From Methanocaldococcus villosus KIN24-T80 (GTDB lineage: Archaea > AGJL01 > Methanococci > Methanococcales > Methanocaldococcaceae), in the NCBI RefSeq assembly GCF_000371805.1, contig NZ_AQUK01000001.1, positions 606,268 to 670,267 on the forward strand: DNA of 64,000 nt, in the 5' to 3' direction. The notes under the pieces were generated by a model, which worked only from the letters and a program-made list of their open reading frames with translations, did no database searches and had not been told where the DNA came from. Positions 48,213 to 56,518 of the stretch are shown in pieces; within the stretch, counting starts at the first letter, position 1, and each line of letters begins with the position of its first letter. The translations under genes and the position numbers were made by a program.

Positions 48213-49577
48213 ATGGACAAAAAATTATTAGAAAAGTGGGATTTGGAGTATGTTTGGCATCCATATACACAGATGAAAGAATATAAGCCATTTATTATAG
48301 AAAGAGGGGAAGGAAATTATTTAATAGATATCAATGGAAATAAATATTTAGATGCTGTATCATCTATTTGGTGTAATACCTTTGGGCATAGTAGAAGAGA
48401 AATTATAGAAGCCATAAAAAAACAAGCTGAAAAAATCTGTCATTCTACACTTTTAGGAGCTTCAAATATTCCTTCAATACTTTTAGCTAAAAAATTGGTT
48501 GAGATTACACCAAAACACTTAACAAAAGTATTCTATTCTGAAGATGGGGCTGAAGCTGTAGAAATTGCTATTAAAATAGCTTATCAATATTATTATTTGA
48601 GAGGAGAGGATAGAAAGAAGTTTATTTCTGTTAAAGAAGGATATCATGGTGATACATTTGGAGCCATGAGTGTAGGGGGTTGTGAGCTTTTCCATGGAAT
48701 ATTTAAACCTCTCCTATTTAAAGGGTATCATGCATATGCTCCTTATTGTTATAGATGCAAATATTACAATTGGAAGGATACTGATGAAAGGAATGAGAAA
48801 GGCTGTGACATGAAATGTTTAGATGAAATGTTAAATTTAATAGAAGAGAAAAAAGATGAAGTTTTCTGTGTAATTTTAGAGGCAGGAATAAGAGGTTCTG
48901 CAGGGATGATACCATTTCCTGATGGATATATTGAGGAAGTAGCTAAAGCTTGTAAAGATAATGATATAATATTAATACTTGATGAAGTAGCTACAGGATT
49001 TGGAAGAACAGGAAAAATGTTTTTTTCTGATAATGATAAGTTAAAAAAACTGAAAAAACCTGATATTATTTGTCTTGGTAAAGCTATAACTGGGGGGTAT
49101 TTACCATTAGCAGCAACAATGACAACAGATAAGATTTATAAGGAATTTTTAGATGAATATGGAAAAGCTAAACACTTTTATCATGGACATACATACACAG
49201 GAAACCAACTACTCTGTTCAGCTGCATTAGCAAATATAGAAATATTTGAAAAAGAGAGAGTGATAGAGAAGATTCAACCTAAGATAAAGCTTTTCCATGA
49301 GTTATTAAGAGAATTAAAAGATCTTGAGCATGTTGGGGATGTTAGAGGTAGAGGATTTATGGTAGGGATTGAATTGGTTAAAGATAAAGAAACAAAAGAA
49401 CCATATCCATATGGATACAAGGCAGGTTTTAGAGTAGCTGAGGCACTTCTAAAGAGAAATATTTATATGAGACCTATAGGGAATGTAATTATCTTAGTTC
49501 CACCACTATCAATTACCGAAGAAGAAATTGAGTATTTATGTTCATCTTTATATGATGCAATAAAAGAGGCTTTGTAA
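48213..49577 (+). CDS. bioA: Adenosylmethionine-8-amino-7-oxononanoate aminotransferase
   Basis: PLP enzyme of biotin synthesis using SAM as amino donor. Seen: VWHPYTQMKEY, SSIWCNTFGHS, EGYHGDTFGAMSVGG, LILDEVATGFGRTG, CLGKAITGGYLPLAATM with the PLP lysine, and HGHTYTGNQLLCSAAL. The 454-aa length is normal. GGTGA lies four bases before the ATG. No other biotin genes are in the window. It sits just past CRISPR leader 2. Confidence 0.94.
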   Translation: MDKKLLEKWDLEYVWHPYTQMKEYKPFIIERGEGNYLIDINGNKYLDAVSSIWCNTFGHSRREIIEAIKKQAEKICHSTLLGASNIPSILLAKKLVEITPKHLTKVFYSEDGAEAVEIAIKIAYQYYYLRGEDRKKFISVKEGYHGDTFGAMSVGGCELFHGIFKPLLFKGYHAYAPYCYRCKYYNWKDTDERNEKGCDMKCLDEMLNLIEEKKDEVFCVILEAGIRGSAGMIPFPDGYIEEVAKACKDNDIILILDEVATGFGRTGKMFFSDNDKLKKLKKPDIICLGKAITGGYLPLAATMTTDKIYKEFLDEYGKAKHFYHGHTYTGNQLLCSAALANIEIFEKERVIEKIQPKIKLFHELLRELKDLEHVGDVRGRGFMVGIELVKDKETKEPYPYGYKAGFRVAEALLKRNIYMRPIGNVIILVPPLSITEEEIEYLCSSLYDAIKEAL

Positions 49578-49588
49578 GGTGAATACTA

Positions 49589-49912
49589 ATGGTAAAGTTC
49601 TGTCCAAAATGTAATAATATAATGCTACCTAAAAATGGCATGCTTGTTTGTGCAGTTTGTGGTTATGTAGAGGAAGCTTCTGAAGATAGTAAGAAAGAGT
49701 ATGAGTATAAGGAACAATTAGATAAAAAGAAAGAAATAACTATTATAGAAGGAAAAGAGATGGAAACTCTTCCAACAACAAGAGCAGAATGTCCAAAATG
49801 TGGGCATAAAGAAGCTTACTGGTGGATGCAACAGACAAGATGTGCTGATGAACCTGAAACAAGATTCTATAAATGTAAAAAATGTGGACATACATGGAGA
49901 GAGTATGATTAA
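49589..49912 (+). CDS. tfs: Transcription factor S (TFS)
   Basis: RNA polymerase cleavage factor, like eukaryotic TFIIS. The N-terminal zinc ribbon is CPKCNNIMLP...CAVCG and the C-terminal ribbon is CPKCGHKEAYWW...FYKCKKCGHTWREYD. The RADE-type acidic pair is seen in RCADEPETRF. The 107-aa length is normal. Confidence 0.96.
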   Translation: MVKFCPKCNNIMLPKNGMLVCAVCGYVEEASEDSKKEYEYKEQLDKKKEITIIEGKEMETLPTTRAECPKCGHKEAYWWMQQTRCADEPETRFYKCKKCGHTWREYD

Positions 49913-50340
49913 CCTTTTTCTTCTATTATTTCTTCTTCCTCTTCTTCAATTATAACACCTCCTTTTGTTCTTGGAGCAATGTCTTTAATTATCTTTAATA
50001 TATCTTCACCTTTTTCAGCTATTATCTTAACATAAATTCCTCCATGAACATCTATATCAAAATTCACAGCTTTAACAAAAGCAGCTTGCTTATTTAAATA
50101 AAATCTTGTTGAATTTTCATCCATCTTTTCTTCTAATATCATTCTTGCAGTATCTAATATTGCCTGACTTCTAATTAGTTCTTTAAATCTTTCAACATCT
50201 TTTGTTTCTCCTTCCCACTTTCCATAAAAGTCTTTTTCAGAGTATCTTAAGTTAGCTTTTGGAAAAATATTTAATATAGCTTTCTTAACCTTATACTTAT
50301 CTTCTGTAGGTTTAACTTTTGATTTTATTATTACCTTAAT
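49909..50340 (-). CDS. UPF0201 family RNA-binding-like protein
   Basis: A 143-aa protein of the archaeal UPF0201 family: KVIIKSKVKPTEDKYKV at the N-terminus, RSQAILDTARMILEEKMD, then FYLNKQAAFVKAVNF and an acidic Glu-rich tail. Start: the family normally begins M-K-V near VKPTED; the matching codon is ATT at 50340, five bases after GGTGG. A GTG at 50349 is in frame but overlaps that site. Overlaps TFS tail to tail by 4 bp; divergent from mfnE. Confidence 0.78.
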   Translation of the reverse strand: MKVIIKSKVKPTEDKYKVKKAILNIFPKANLRYSEKDFYGKWEGETKDVERFKELIRSQAILDTARMILEEKMDENSTRFYLNKQAAFVKAVNFDIDVHGGIYVKIIAEKGEDILKIIKDIAPRTKGGVIIEEEEEEIIEEKG

Positions 50341-50361
50341 AATTACCACCTCAGTGAGATT

Positions 50362-50991
50362 ATGAATATTATAAAGATAGGTGGTTCTCTTACATATTAT
50401 ATAAAACCTTTATTAGAATCATTGAAATCCTATAAAAGAGAGGAGATTATAATTATTCCTGGTGGGGGAAAGTTTGCCGATACATTAAGGGAAATAGATA
50501 AAAATCTCTCATTATCTCCTTCAATATCTCACAAATTAGCTATAAAGTGCATGGATATATTAGGAGAAGTGTTCTCTGATATTGGAGGGATAAAGGCTTA
50601 TGATAATCTATTTGATTTAAAAAGAGAAATTAAAAAGGAGAGAATAGCTATATTACTTCCATCAAAATTGTTATTATCTACAGATATCTCTGAACACTCT
50701 TGGAATGTAACTTCAGATTCATTAACTTTATATATTAGTAAATTTTTAAATGTTAAGAATATCATTATAGCCACTGATGTTGATGGAATATATGATAAGT
50801 ATCCTGAAGGGAAATTGTTAAATATTATAAAAGCTGATATGATTAAAGGCTTAACAGCTGTTGATGAATACTTTCCAACTCTTTTAAAGTCTCTAAATAA
50901 GATTGCTTATGTTGTTAATGGAAAATATCCAGAAAGAATAATTGATATATTAGAAGGAAGAAACACAATATGCACAAAGATAATTCCATAA
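50362..50991 (+). CDS. mfnE: [5-(aminomethyl)furan-3-yl]methyl phosphate kinase MfnE
   Basis: Amino-acid-kinase-fold enzyme of methanofuran synthesis that phosphorylates the furan phosphate to the diphosphate. The N-terminus is [18 protein letters not shown], with [15 protein letters not shown] and [17 protein letters not shown] at the nucleotide site. The 209-aa length fits. It is recognised partly by its place before the HVO_2753-type zinc ribbon and EF-1 beta, as I recall for MJ0458. Start ATG four bases after GTGAG. Confidence 0.85.
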   Translation: MNIIKIGGSLTYYIKPLLESLKSYKREEIIIIPGGGKFADTLREIDKNLSLSPSISHKLAIKCMDILGEVFSDIGGIKAYDNLFDLKREIKKERIAILLPSKLLLSTDISEHSWNVTSDSLTLYISKFLNVKNIIIATDVDGIYDKYPEGKLLNIIKADMIKGLTAVDEYFPTLLKSLNKIAYVVNGKYPERIIDILEGRNTICTKIIP

Positions 50992-51002
50992 GGGGTGAGC
51001 AA

Positions 51003-51170
51003 ATGGGAAAATACATCTGTATAAGTTGCAATGCTGAAATAGCTCCAAGAGAAAAAGCAACAAGATTTTTATGTCCTAACTGTGGGGAAGTAGAGATAGT
51101 TAGATGTGAAAGATGTAGAAAACTAAACAATCCTTACAAATGCCCAAAATGTGGATTTGAAGGACCATAG
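51003..51170 (+). CDS. Small zinc-finger protein (HVO_2753 type)
   Basis: A 55-aa protein with four CxxC pairs: CISCN, CPNCG, CERCR and CPKCG, so two treble-clef or ribbon zinc sites. The start is the ATG at 51003, four bases after GGTGA. It is always close to EF-1 beta in archaea, as here (8 bp upstream), which suggests a translation-linked role; function otherwise unknown. Confidence 0.9.
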   Translation: MGKYICISCNAEIAPREKATRFLCPNCGEVEIVRCERCRKLNNPYKCPKCGFEGP

Positions 51171-51178
51171 GTGAAAAA

Positions 51179-51451
51179 ATGGCAAAAGTTTTAGCAAGAA
51201 TAAAAATCATGCCAAAAAGTCCAGAAGTTGATAAAGAAGCTTTAAAAAAGAAGATAGAAGAAGTGATATCTAAGTTAGATGATGTAGCTCTAAGAGGAAT
51301 AAAAGATGAACCAGTAGCATTTGGATTGTATGCTATATACATTGTTATAGAAATGGAAGAGAAAGAGGGAGGTACTGAGCCTATAGAAAATGCTTTATCT
51401 GAAATAGATGATGTTGAGAGTGTTGAAACTGTAGAGGTTTCTTTAGCTTAA
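51179..51451 (+). CDS. aef1B: Translation elongation factor 1-beta
   Basis: Nucleotide exchange factor for EF-1 alpha, 90 aa, archaeal single-domain form: KVLARIKIMPKSPEVDKEAL, FGLYAIYIVIEMEE and the C-terminal EIDDVESVETVEV. The ATG at 51179 has GGTGA upstream. Confidence 0.95.
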   Translation: MAKVLARIKIMPKSPEVDKEALKKKIEEVISKLDDVALRGIKDEPVAFGLYAIYIVIEMEEKEGGTEPIENALSEIDDVESVETVEVSLA

Positions 51452-51482
51452 ATAAAATTTTAAATGAGGAAGGTGGAGAGTT

Positions 51483-51941
51483 ATGGGAAAAATAGGGTAT
51501 AAGATAAAGGTTGATGATGAAAAAACTGCAAAGGCTATGGGAAGAAATATCCCAATATCTAGAAAACATGCAAGAGAGATATGTAGAGAAATAAATGGTA
51601 TGCCATTAGATAAAGCTATTAAATTTTTAGAGGATGTTATTGCTATGAAAAGACCTGTTTTATTTAGAAGACACTGTAAAAAAGTAGGACACAGAAAAGG
51701 AAAATTAGGATGGCCTGCAGGTAGATATCCTGTAAAAGCTGCTAAAGCAATATTAAAGATATTATTAAATGCTAAATCTAATGCAGAATATAAAGGGTTA
51801 AACACTGATAGATTGAGAATAAAACACATCTCAACAAACAAGGGAATAACTTTAAAAAGATACATGCCAAGAGCTTTTGGAAGAGCTACACCTAAGAATC
51901 AAGAAACAGTACATGTTCAAGTTATATTAGAAGAGTATTAA
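51483..51941 (+). CDS. rpl22: Large ribosomal subunit protein uL22
   Basis: A 152-aa archaeal L22: GRNIPISRKHAREICREING, FRRHCKKVGHRKG, PAGRYPVKAAKAILKIL and HISTNKGITLKRYMPRAFGR. First of the three ribosomal genes L22-S3-L29. Confidence 0.97.
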   Translation: MGKIGYKIKVDDEKTAKAMGRNIPISRKHAREICREINGMPLDKAIKFLEDVIAMKRPVLFRRHCKKVGHRKGKLGWPAGRYPVKAAKAILKILLNAKSNAEYKGLNTDRLRIKHISTNKGITLKRYMPRAFGRATPKNQETVHVQVILEEY

Positions 51942-51952
51942 GGTGAGCAAAC

Positions 51953-52564
51953 ATGATAGAGAGAGTGTTTGTAGATGAAAATAAAAAGAAGGTTTTAATA
52001 GATGAATATTTTAAAAAAGAATTAATTAGAGCTGGATATAGCCACTGTGAGATTAGAAAAACCCCAATAGGGACAAAAATTACTATTTATGCAGAGAAAC
52101 CTGGTTTGGTTATAGGGAGGAGAGGAGCTAAGATAAGAGAGCTAACTGACACACTTGCAAAAGAATTCAATGTTGAAAAACCACAAATAGATGTTAAACC
52201 TATTGAAAATCCAGATTTAGATGCTCAAGTTGTAGCAGAGAAAATAGCAAGGGCTTTAGAGAGAGGACTACACTTTAGAAGAGTAGGACATACTGCTGTT
52301 AGAAGAGTTATGAATGCTGGGGCTAAAGGAGTTTTAGTAGTTATATCTGGAAAACTTACAGGGGAAAGAGCAAGAACTGAAAAGTTTATGGCAGGATACA
52401 TGAAACACTGTGGAGAACCTGCAGCTGAGTTAGTGGATGAAGGTAGAGCTATTGCAATGACAAAACCTGGAGTTATAGGAGTTACTGTAAAAATTATGAG
52501 ACCAGACGTCCTCTTACCAGATGAGATAATAATAAAGGAAGATGCTGAAAAAGAAAAACAGTAG
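51953..52564 (+). CDS. rps3: Small ribosomal subunit protein uS3
   Basis: A 203-aa S3 with the KH RNA-binding loop [36 protein letters not shown] and AEFM-type [15 protein letters not shown]. 11 bp after rpl22 and 10 bp before rpl29. Confidence 0.97.
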   Translation: MIERVFVDENKKKVLIDEYFKKELIRAGYSHCEIRKTPIGTKITIYAEKPGLVIGRRGAKIRELTDTLAKEFNVEKPQIDVKPIENPDLDAQVVAEKIARALERGLHFRRVGHTAVRRVMNAGAKGVLVVISGKLTGERARTEKFMAGYMKHCGEPAAELVDEGRAIAMTKPGVIGVTVKIMRPDVLLPDEIIIKEDAEKEKQ

Positions 52565-52574
52565 GTGAGAAGTA

Positions 52575-52778
52575 ATGGCTATTTTAAGAGCTAGTGAATT
52601 AAGAGAGATGTCTATAGATGATCTTAAAAAGAAATTAATAGAATTAAAAAAAGAACTATTAAAAGAAAGGGCTCATAAAGCTGCAGCCGGGGCTCCTTCA
52701 AATCCTGGAAGAATGAGAGAGATAAGAAGAACAATAGCAAGAATATTGACAATAATGAATGAGAAGAAAAATAAATAA
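52575..52778 (+). CDS. rpl29: Large ribosomal subunit protein uL29
   Basis: A 67-aa two-helix protein: [20 protein letters not shown] and [19 protein letters not shown]. In M. jannaschii SUI1 follows; here the next gene is an aminotransferase, so conserved order breaks at about 52780. Confidence 0.96.
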   Translation: MAILRASELREMSIDDLKKKLIELKKELLKERAHKAAAGAPSNPGRMREIRRTIARILTIMNEKKNK

Positions 52779-52811
52779 TTACTCTCTCTATTATTTTTAT
52801 TGATGATAACT

Positions 52812-54131
52812 ATGAGGAGTAAAATAGTTGATATAGGAGCTGAAGAGTTAAGTTATGAGATTAGGGAGATTGTTGATGTAGCTAAGAAGATAGAGAGAGA
52901 TTTTAATATAGAAATTACTTGGGAAAATATTGGAGATCCTGTAGCTAAAGGAGAAAAAATACCTGATTGGATAAAAGAGATAATTATAGAAGCTATTAAA
53001 GATGATAGGTCATTTGCATACTGCCCTACAAGGGGATTGTTAGAAACAAGAGAGTTTTTAGCTGATTATATTAATAAAAGAGCTAATGTTAATATAACAG
53101 CTGAAGACATTATTTTTTTTAATGGGTTAGGAGATGCTATCTCCAAAATATATAGCCTATTAAAAAGAGAAGTTAGGGTTATTAATCCTTCTCCATCTTA
53201 TTCAACACACTCATCAGCTGAAGCTTCACATGCAGGAGCTCCGCCATTGACATACTGTTTAGATCCAAATAATAATTGGTATCCTGATACAGATGATCTT
53301 TATAAAAGAATAAAATACAACCCTTCAATTGCAGGAATATTAATAATCAACCCTGATAATCCAACTGGAGCAGTTTATAGTAAGAAGATATTAGATGAGA
53401 TTGTTGATATTGCTAATGAGTTTGACTTGTTTATAATATGTGATGAAATCTACTGTAACCTTGTTTATAATGGTAAAAAGCCTACTCTTTTAGCTGAAAT
53501 TATTGATGATGTTTGTGGAATATCTTTAAAAGGGATATCAAAAGAGATTCCATGGCCTGGGGCAAGATGTGGATGGGTAGAGATATATAATAAGGAAAAG
53601 GATGAAGAGTTTAAGAGGTATGCTGAGAGTTTATATAGATCTAAGTTAATAGAAGTGTGTTCTACAACACTACCACAAATGGTAATTCCAAAAATTTTAG
53701 GGGATAGAAGATATAAGAGTTATTTAAAAGAAAGAAACAAATTTTATGAGAAGAGAAGTAATAGAGCATATGATATTTTAAAGAATGTAGAAGGTATTAT
53801 AGCAAATAAAGCTTATGGAGCTTTCTATATGGCTGTTGTTTTTAAAGATGAATACTTAAAAAATAATATGATAGAAATAAAAAACGAAAGATTAAAAAAT
53901 TATATTGATAAATTAGTAAAAAATAACCCTATAGACAAAAAATTTGTTTATTATTTATTAGCTTCAACAGGTATATGTGTTGTTCCATTAACATCTTTTT
54001 GTACTAATTTAAATGGATTTAGAATAACTTTATTAGAGAAAGATGATAATAAATTTGACTGGATATTCAACACAGTAGCTGAGAAATTAGAAGAGTTTTT
54101 ATCAACTTGTGATAAAAATGAAAGACCTTAA
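52812..54131 (+). CDS. PLP-dependent aminotransferase, class I/II
   Basis: A 439-aa aminotransferase fold type I. Seen: NIGDPVAKGEKIPDWI, FAYCPTRGLLETREFLADY, NPDNPTGAVYSKKILDEI, ICDEIYCNLVYNG, and GISKEIPWPGARCGWVEIY with the PLP-binding Lys. Relatives act on aspartate, alanine or aromatic acids. Chorismate mutase overlaps its end, so transamination of prephenate or aromatic keto acids is plausible; that is inference from context. The start is the ATG at 52812, by comparison with relatives; an ATG at 52803 is an alternative, and no strong ribosome binding site is visible. Confidence 0.8.
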   Translation: MRSKIVDIGAEELSYEIREIVDVAKKIERDFNIEITWENIGDPVAKGEKIPDWIKEIIIEAIKDDRSFAYCPTRGLLETREFLADYINKRANVNITAEDIIFFNGLGDAISKIYSLLKREVRVINPSPSYSTHSSAEASHAGAPPLTYCLDPNNNWYPDTDDLYKRIKYNPSIAGILIINPDNPTGAVYSKKILDEIVDIANEFDLFIICDEIYCNLVYNGKKPTLLAEIIDDVCGISLKGISKEIPWPGARCGWVEIYNKEKDEEFKRYAESLYRSKLIEVCSTTLPQMVIPKILGDRRYKSYLKERNKFYEKRSNRAYDILKNVEGIIANKAYGAFYMAVVFKDEYLKNNMIEIKNERLKNYIDKLVKNNPIDKKFVYYLLASTGICVVPLTSFCTNLNGFRITLLEKDDNKFDWIFNTVAEKLEEFLSTCDKNERP

Positions 54132-54405
54132 AAAATTAAGGGAGAAAATAGATGAAATTGATGAAAATATATTGAAACTTATAGCTGAAAGAAACAGGCT
54201 TGCTAAAGATATAGCTGAAGCTAAAAAAGCTCTTGGTTTAGAAATAGATGATCCTAAAAGGGAAAAACATATATATGAAAAAATAAAAAGGTTATGCAAT
54301 TGTTATAACATAGATGAAGATATGGCTATAAAAATCTTCAAAATACTGATTGAACATAATAAAAAATTACAAAAAAAACACCTAAAAGGTGAAAATTATG
54401 GGTAG
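54118..54405 (+). CDS. aroQ: Chorismate mutase, AroQ type
   Basis: A 95-aa helical chorismate mutase converting chorismate to prephenate: LREKIDEIDENILKLIAERN, IAEAKKALGLEIDDPKRE, DEDMAIKIFKILIEHNKKLQ. The start is the ATG at 54118, four bases after GTGAT, inside the aminotransferase gene; it overlaps rps17e downstream by 8 bp. Confidence 0.93.
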   Translation: MKDLKKLREKIDEIDENILKLIAERNRLAKDIAEAKKALGLEIDDPKREKHIYEKIKRLCNCYNIDEDMAIKIFKILIEHNKKLQKKHLKGENYG

Positions 54406-54589
54406 GATTAGACAGGCATTAATAAAGAGGACTGCTATGGAATTAATAAAAAGGTTTAAGGATAAATTTACAACAGATTTTGAGACTAACAAGAAGGTTT
54501 TAGAGGAAGTAGCTTATGTTTCAACAAAGAGATTAAGAAATAGATTAGCTGGATATATAACCCATAAAATGAGGCAATTATCAAGGTGA
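54398..54589 (+). CDS. rps17e: Small ribosomal subunit protein eS17
   Basis: A 63-aa protein: MGRIRQALIKRTAMELIKRF, TNKKVLEEVAYVSTKRLRNR, LAGYITHKMRQL. The start is the ATG at 54398, five bases after GGTGA, inside the aroQ gene. dapA follows 4 bp later. Confidence 0.96.
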   Translation: MGRIRQALIKRTAMELIKRFKDKFTTDFETNKKVLEEVAYVSTKRLRNRLAGYITHKMRQLSR

Positions 54590-54593
54590 ATCT

Positions 54594-55457
54594 ATGTATG
54601 GGGTTTTCCCAGCAATAATAACTCCATTTAAAAATGGAAATATTGATTATGAAAGCTTAGAAAGACATATAAATTTTTTAATTGATAATGGAGTTGATGG
54701 TATAGTTGTTGCTGGTACTACAGGTGAGAGTGCTACACTATCTCATGATGAGCATAAAGAGTTAATAGAAAGGAGTGTTGAGATAGTTAATGGTAGAGTT
54801 AAATTAGTTGCTGGAGCAGGTTCAAATTCTACAAAAGAAGCTGTTGAACTATCCACATTTGCTGAAGATGTTGGAGCTGATGCAGTTCTTTCTATTACTC
54901 CCTACTATAATAAACCCACACAGCAAGGTTTGATTAAACATTTCTCTGAGATAGCAAAAGCTATAAATCTACCAATAATATTATATAATGTTCCTTCAAG
55001 AACAGGGATTAACTTAGAGCCTGAGACAGCAAAATATTTATTTGATGAATTCAGTAATATTGTAGCCATCAAAGAGGCTAATCCTAATCTCTCCCAAGTT
55101 TCTGAATTAGTAAGATATGGTATTACTGTTTTATCCGGTAATGATGAACTCACATTACCAATATTAGCATTAGGAGGTAAAGGGGTTATAAGTGTTGTAG
55201 CCAATATAACCCCAAAAGAGATGGTAGAACTTGTTCATTCAGCTTTAAAAGGAGATTTTGATAAAGCAAAGGAAATTCATTACAAGCTTTACCCATTAAT
55301 GAAGGCTTTATTCATTGAAACCAACCCAATACCTGTTAAAACTGCTCTTAGCATGTTAGGCAGATGTTCCTCAGAACTAAGATCTCCACTGTGTGAAATG
55401 AGTGAGAAAAATAAAAAGATATTGGAAAAAGTTTTAAGAGATCTTGGGTTATTATAG
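54594..55457 (+). CDS. dapA: 4-hydroxy-tetrahydrodipicolinate synthase
   Basis: TIM-barrel aldolase of lysine synthesis, joining pyruvate and aspartate semialdehyde. Seen: GVFPAIITPFKNG, VAGTTGESATLSHDEH, LSITPYYNKPTQQGL, ILYNVPSRTGINL and the Schiff-base Lys in FSNIVAIKEANPN. The 287-aa length is normal. GGTGA lies four bases before the ATG. Confidence 0.97.
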   Translation: MYGVFPAIITPFKNGNIDYESLERHINFLIDNGVDGIVVAGTTGESATLSHDEHKELIERSVEIVNGRVKLVAGAGSNSTKEAVELSTFAEDVGADAVLSITPYYNKPTQQGLIKHFSEIAKAINLPIILYNVPSRTGINLEPETAKYLFDEFSNIVAIKEANPNLSQVSELVRYGITVLSGNDELTLPILALGGKGVISVVANITPKEMVELVHSALKGDFDKAKEIHYKLYPLMKALFIETNPIPVKTALSMLGRCSSELRSPLCEMSEKNKKILEKVLRDLGLL

Positions 55458-55468
55458 GGTGAGCATTT

Positions 55469-55684
55469 TTGAGGGAAGAGGCTGAAAAAATTATAAAAAT
55501 GTTTAGTGAGATTTTAGAAAAATATGATTTAGAAATTGAGGAAAGCTATTATATAATAGATGAAAAAAATGTCTTAAGAGATGATAAAGCTGAACCTTCA
55601 AATATGAGGGAAAAAATATTAAACATAGCTCCTAAAGTTAAAGATGGTTATATTGTTGTTGAAAAAGGTAGTTGGGTTAAATAA
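55469..55684 (+). CDS. gatC: GatC-like amidotransferase subunit (short)
   Basis: A 71-aa protein whose C-terminal half reads [20 protein letters not shown] then [13 protein letters not shown], the typical GatC segment (LREDxxxPS...ALxNAP...GYFxVP). The first about 30 residues form a single amphipathic helix; the usual N-terminal helix of GatC is shortened. A short archaeal GatC of the Asp/Glu-tRNA amidotransferase is the best fit. The start is a TTG at 55469, six bases after GGTGA. GatA/GatB are not in the window. Confidence 0.68.
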   Translation: MREEAEKIIKMFSEILEKYDLEIEESYYIIDEKNVLRDDKAEPSNMREKILNIAPKVKDGYIVVEKGSWVK

Positions 55685-55706
55685 AAACAAAAAGGAGGGT
55701 GAGATT

Positions 55707-55814
55707 ATAAAGAGAAGTTCCAGAAGATGGAAAAAGAAAGGAAGAATGAGATGGAAGTGGTATAAGAAGAGATTAAGAAGATTGAAAAGAGAGAGAAGAA
55801 GAGCTAGATCATAA
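55707..55814 (+). CDS. rpl41e: Large ribosomal subunit protein eL41
   Basis: A tiny, extremely basic peptide: [20 protein letters not shown] and [12 protein letters not shown], as in archaeal L41e. The reading frame is open from the ribosome binding site GGTGA (55698-55702) to the stop, and the codon at the usual four-base spacing is ATA (55707), giving 35 aa. The first ATG is at 55746 (22 aa, MRWKWYKK), without a binding site. The peptide is real in my judgement; the start is uncertain. Confidence 0.75.
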   Translation: MKRSSRRWKKKGRMRWKWYKKRLRRLKRERRRARS

Positions 55815-55881
55815 ATCACTATTTTTATACCCTATTAAATTTATTAATTCAATTTTATAAATATATTGATTTGGTGGTTTA

Positions 55882-56442
55882 ATGATTGAAGTTGAAATAA
55901 AGGTTAGAATTAAAAATATTGATGAAATTAAGAAAAAATTGGAAAAATTAGGTTTTAAATTTAAAGAAAAAAAATTTCAAGAAGATATCTATTTTAATCA
56001 TCCACAAAGAGATTTTAGAAAAACTGATGAAGCTTTAAGAATTAGAAATGATAATAATACTTATTATCTAACTTATAAAGGGCCAAAAATAGATAACATA
56101 TCTAAAACCCGAGAAGAGATAGAGGTTAGGATAGAAGATAAAGAAAAAATGAGAAAAATACTGAAAAAATTAGGTTTTATAGAAGTAAAACCAATAAAAA
56201 AGACAAGAGAGATATATAAAAAAAATGATATAACAGCATGTATTGATAATATTTTTGGGTTAGGTTATTTTTTAGAACTTGAAAAGCCTGTAAATAGTTT
56301 TGATGAAAAAGACAAAGCTTTAGATGAATTATTAAATATACTGAAAGCTTTAAATATTAAAAGAGAAAGAATTATTAAAAAATCTTACTTAGAAATGAGG
56401 GAGAGTTATGAAAAAAGAAAACAAAAAAATAAGTTTAACTAA
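55882..56442 (+). CDS. CYTH-domain protein (class IV adenylate cyclase / thiamine-triphosphatase-like)
   Basis: A 186-aa beta-tunnel enzyme. The ExExK signature is MIEVEIKVRI; RIRNDNNTYYLTYKGPK, ISKTREEIEV and KKTREIYKKND supply the basic and acidic tunnel residues, and GLGYFLELEKPV the second Glu pair. Substrates are organic or inorganic triphosphates; which one cannot be told. The last 35 bp overlap a small membrane-protein gene. Confidence 0.87.
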   Translation: MIEVEIKVRIKNIDEIKKKLEKLGFKFKEKKFQEDIYFNHPQRDFRKTDEALRIRNDNNTYYLTYKGPKIDNISKTREEIEVRIEDKEKMRKILKKLGFIEVKPIKKTREIYKKNDITACIDNIFGLGYFLELEKPVNSFDEKDKALDELLNILKALNIKRERIIKKSYLEMRESYEKRKQKNKFN

Positions 56443-56518
56443 AAGACAAATGTTAGCTATATTTATTGCTGTAATAATGCTATTATCAGTAATTCCTGTA
56501 TTTTTAATAAGTTTTTAA
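56408..56518 (+). CDS. Small single-span membrane protein (36 aa)
   Basis: Overlaps the end of the CYTH gene by 35 bp. ATG at 56408 with GAGGGAG four bases upstream. The peptide is MKKENKKISLTKRQ, then one hydrophobic segment LAIFIAVIMLLSVIPVFLI, ending SF: a positive cytoplasmic N-terminus and a single membrane span. It resembles small anchors or short regulators; not recognised. It overlaps the convergent gene at 56504 by 15 bp. Confidence 0.5.
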   Translation: MKKENKKISLTKRQMLAIFIAVIMLLSVIPVFLISF

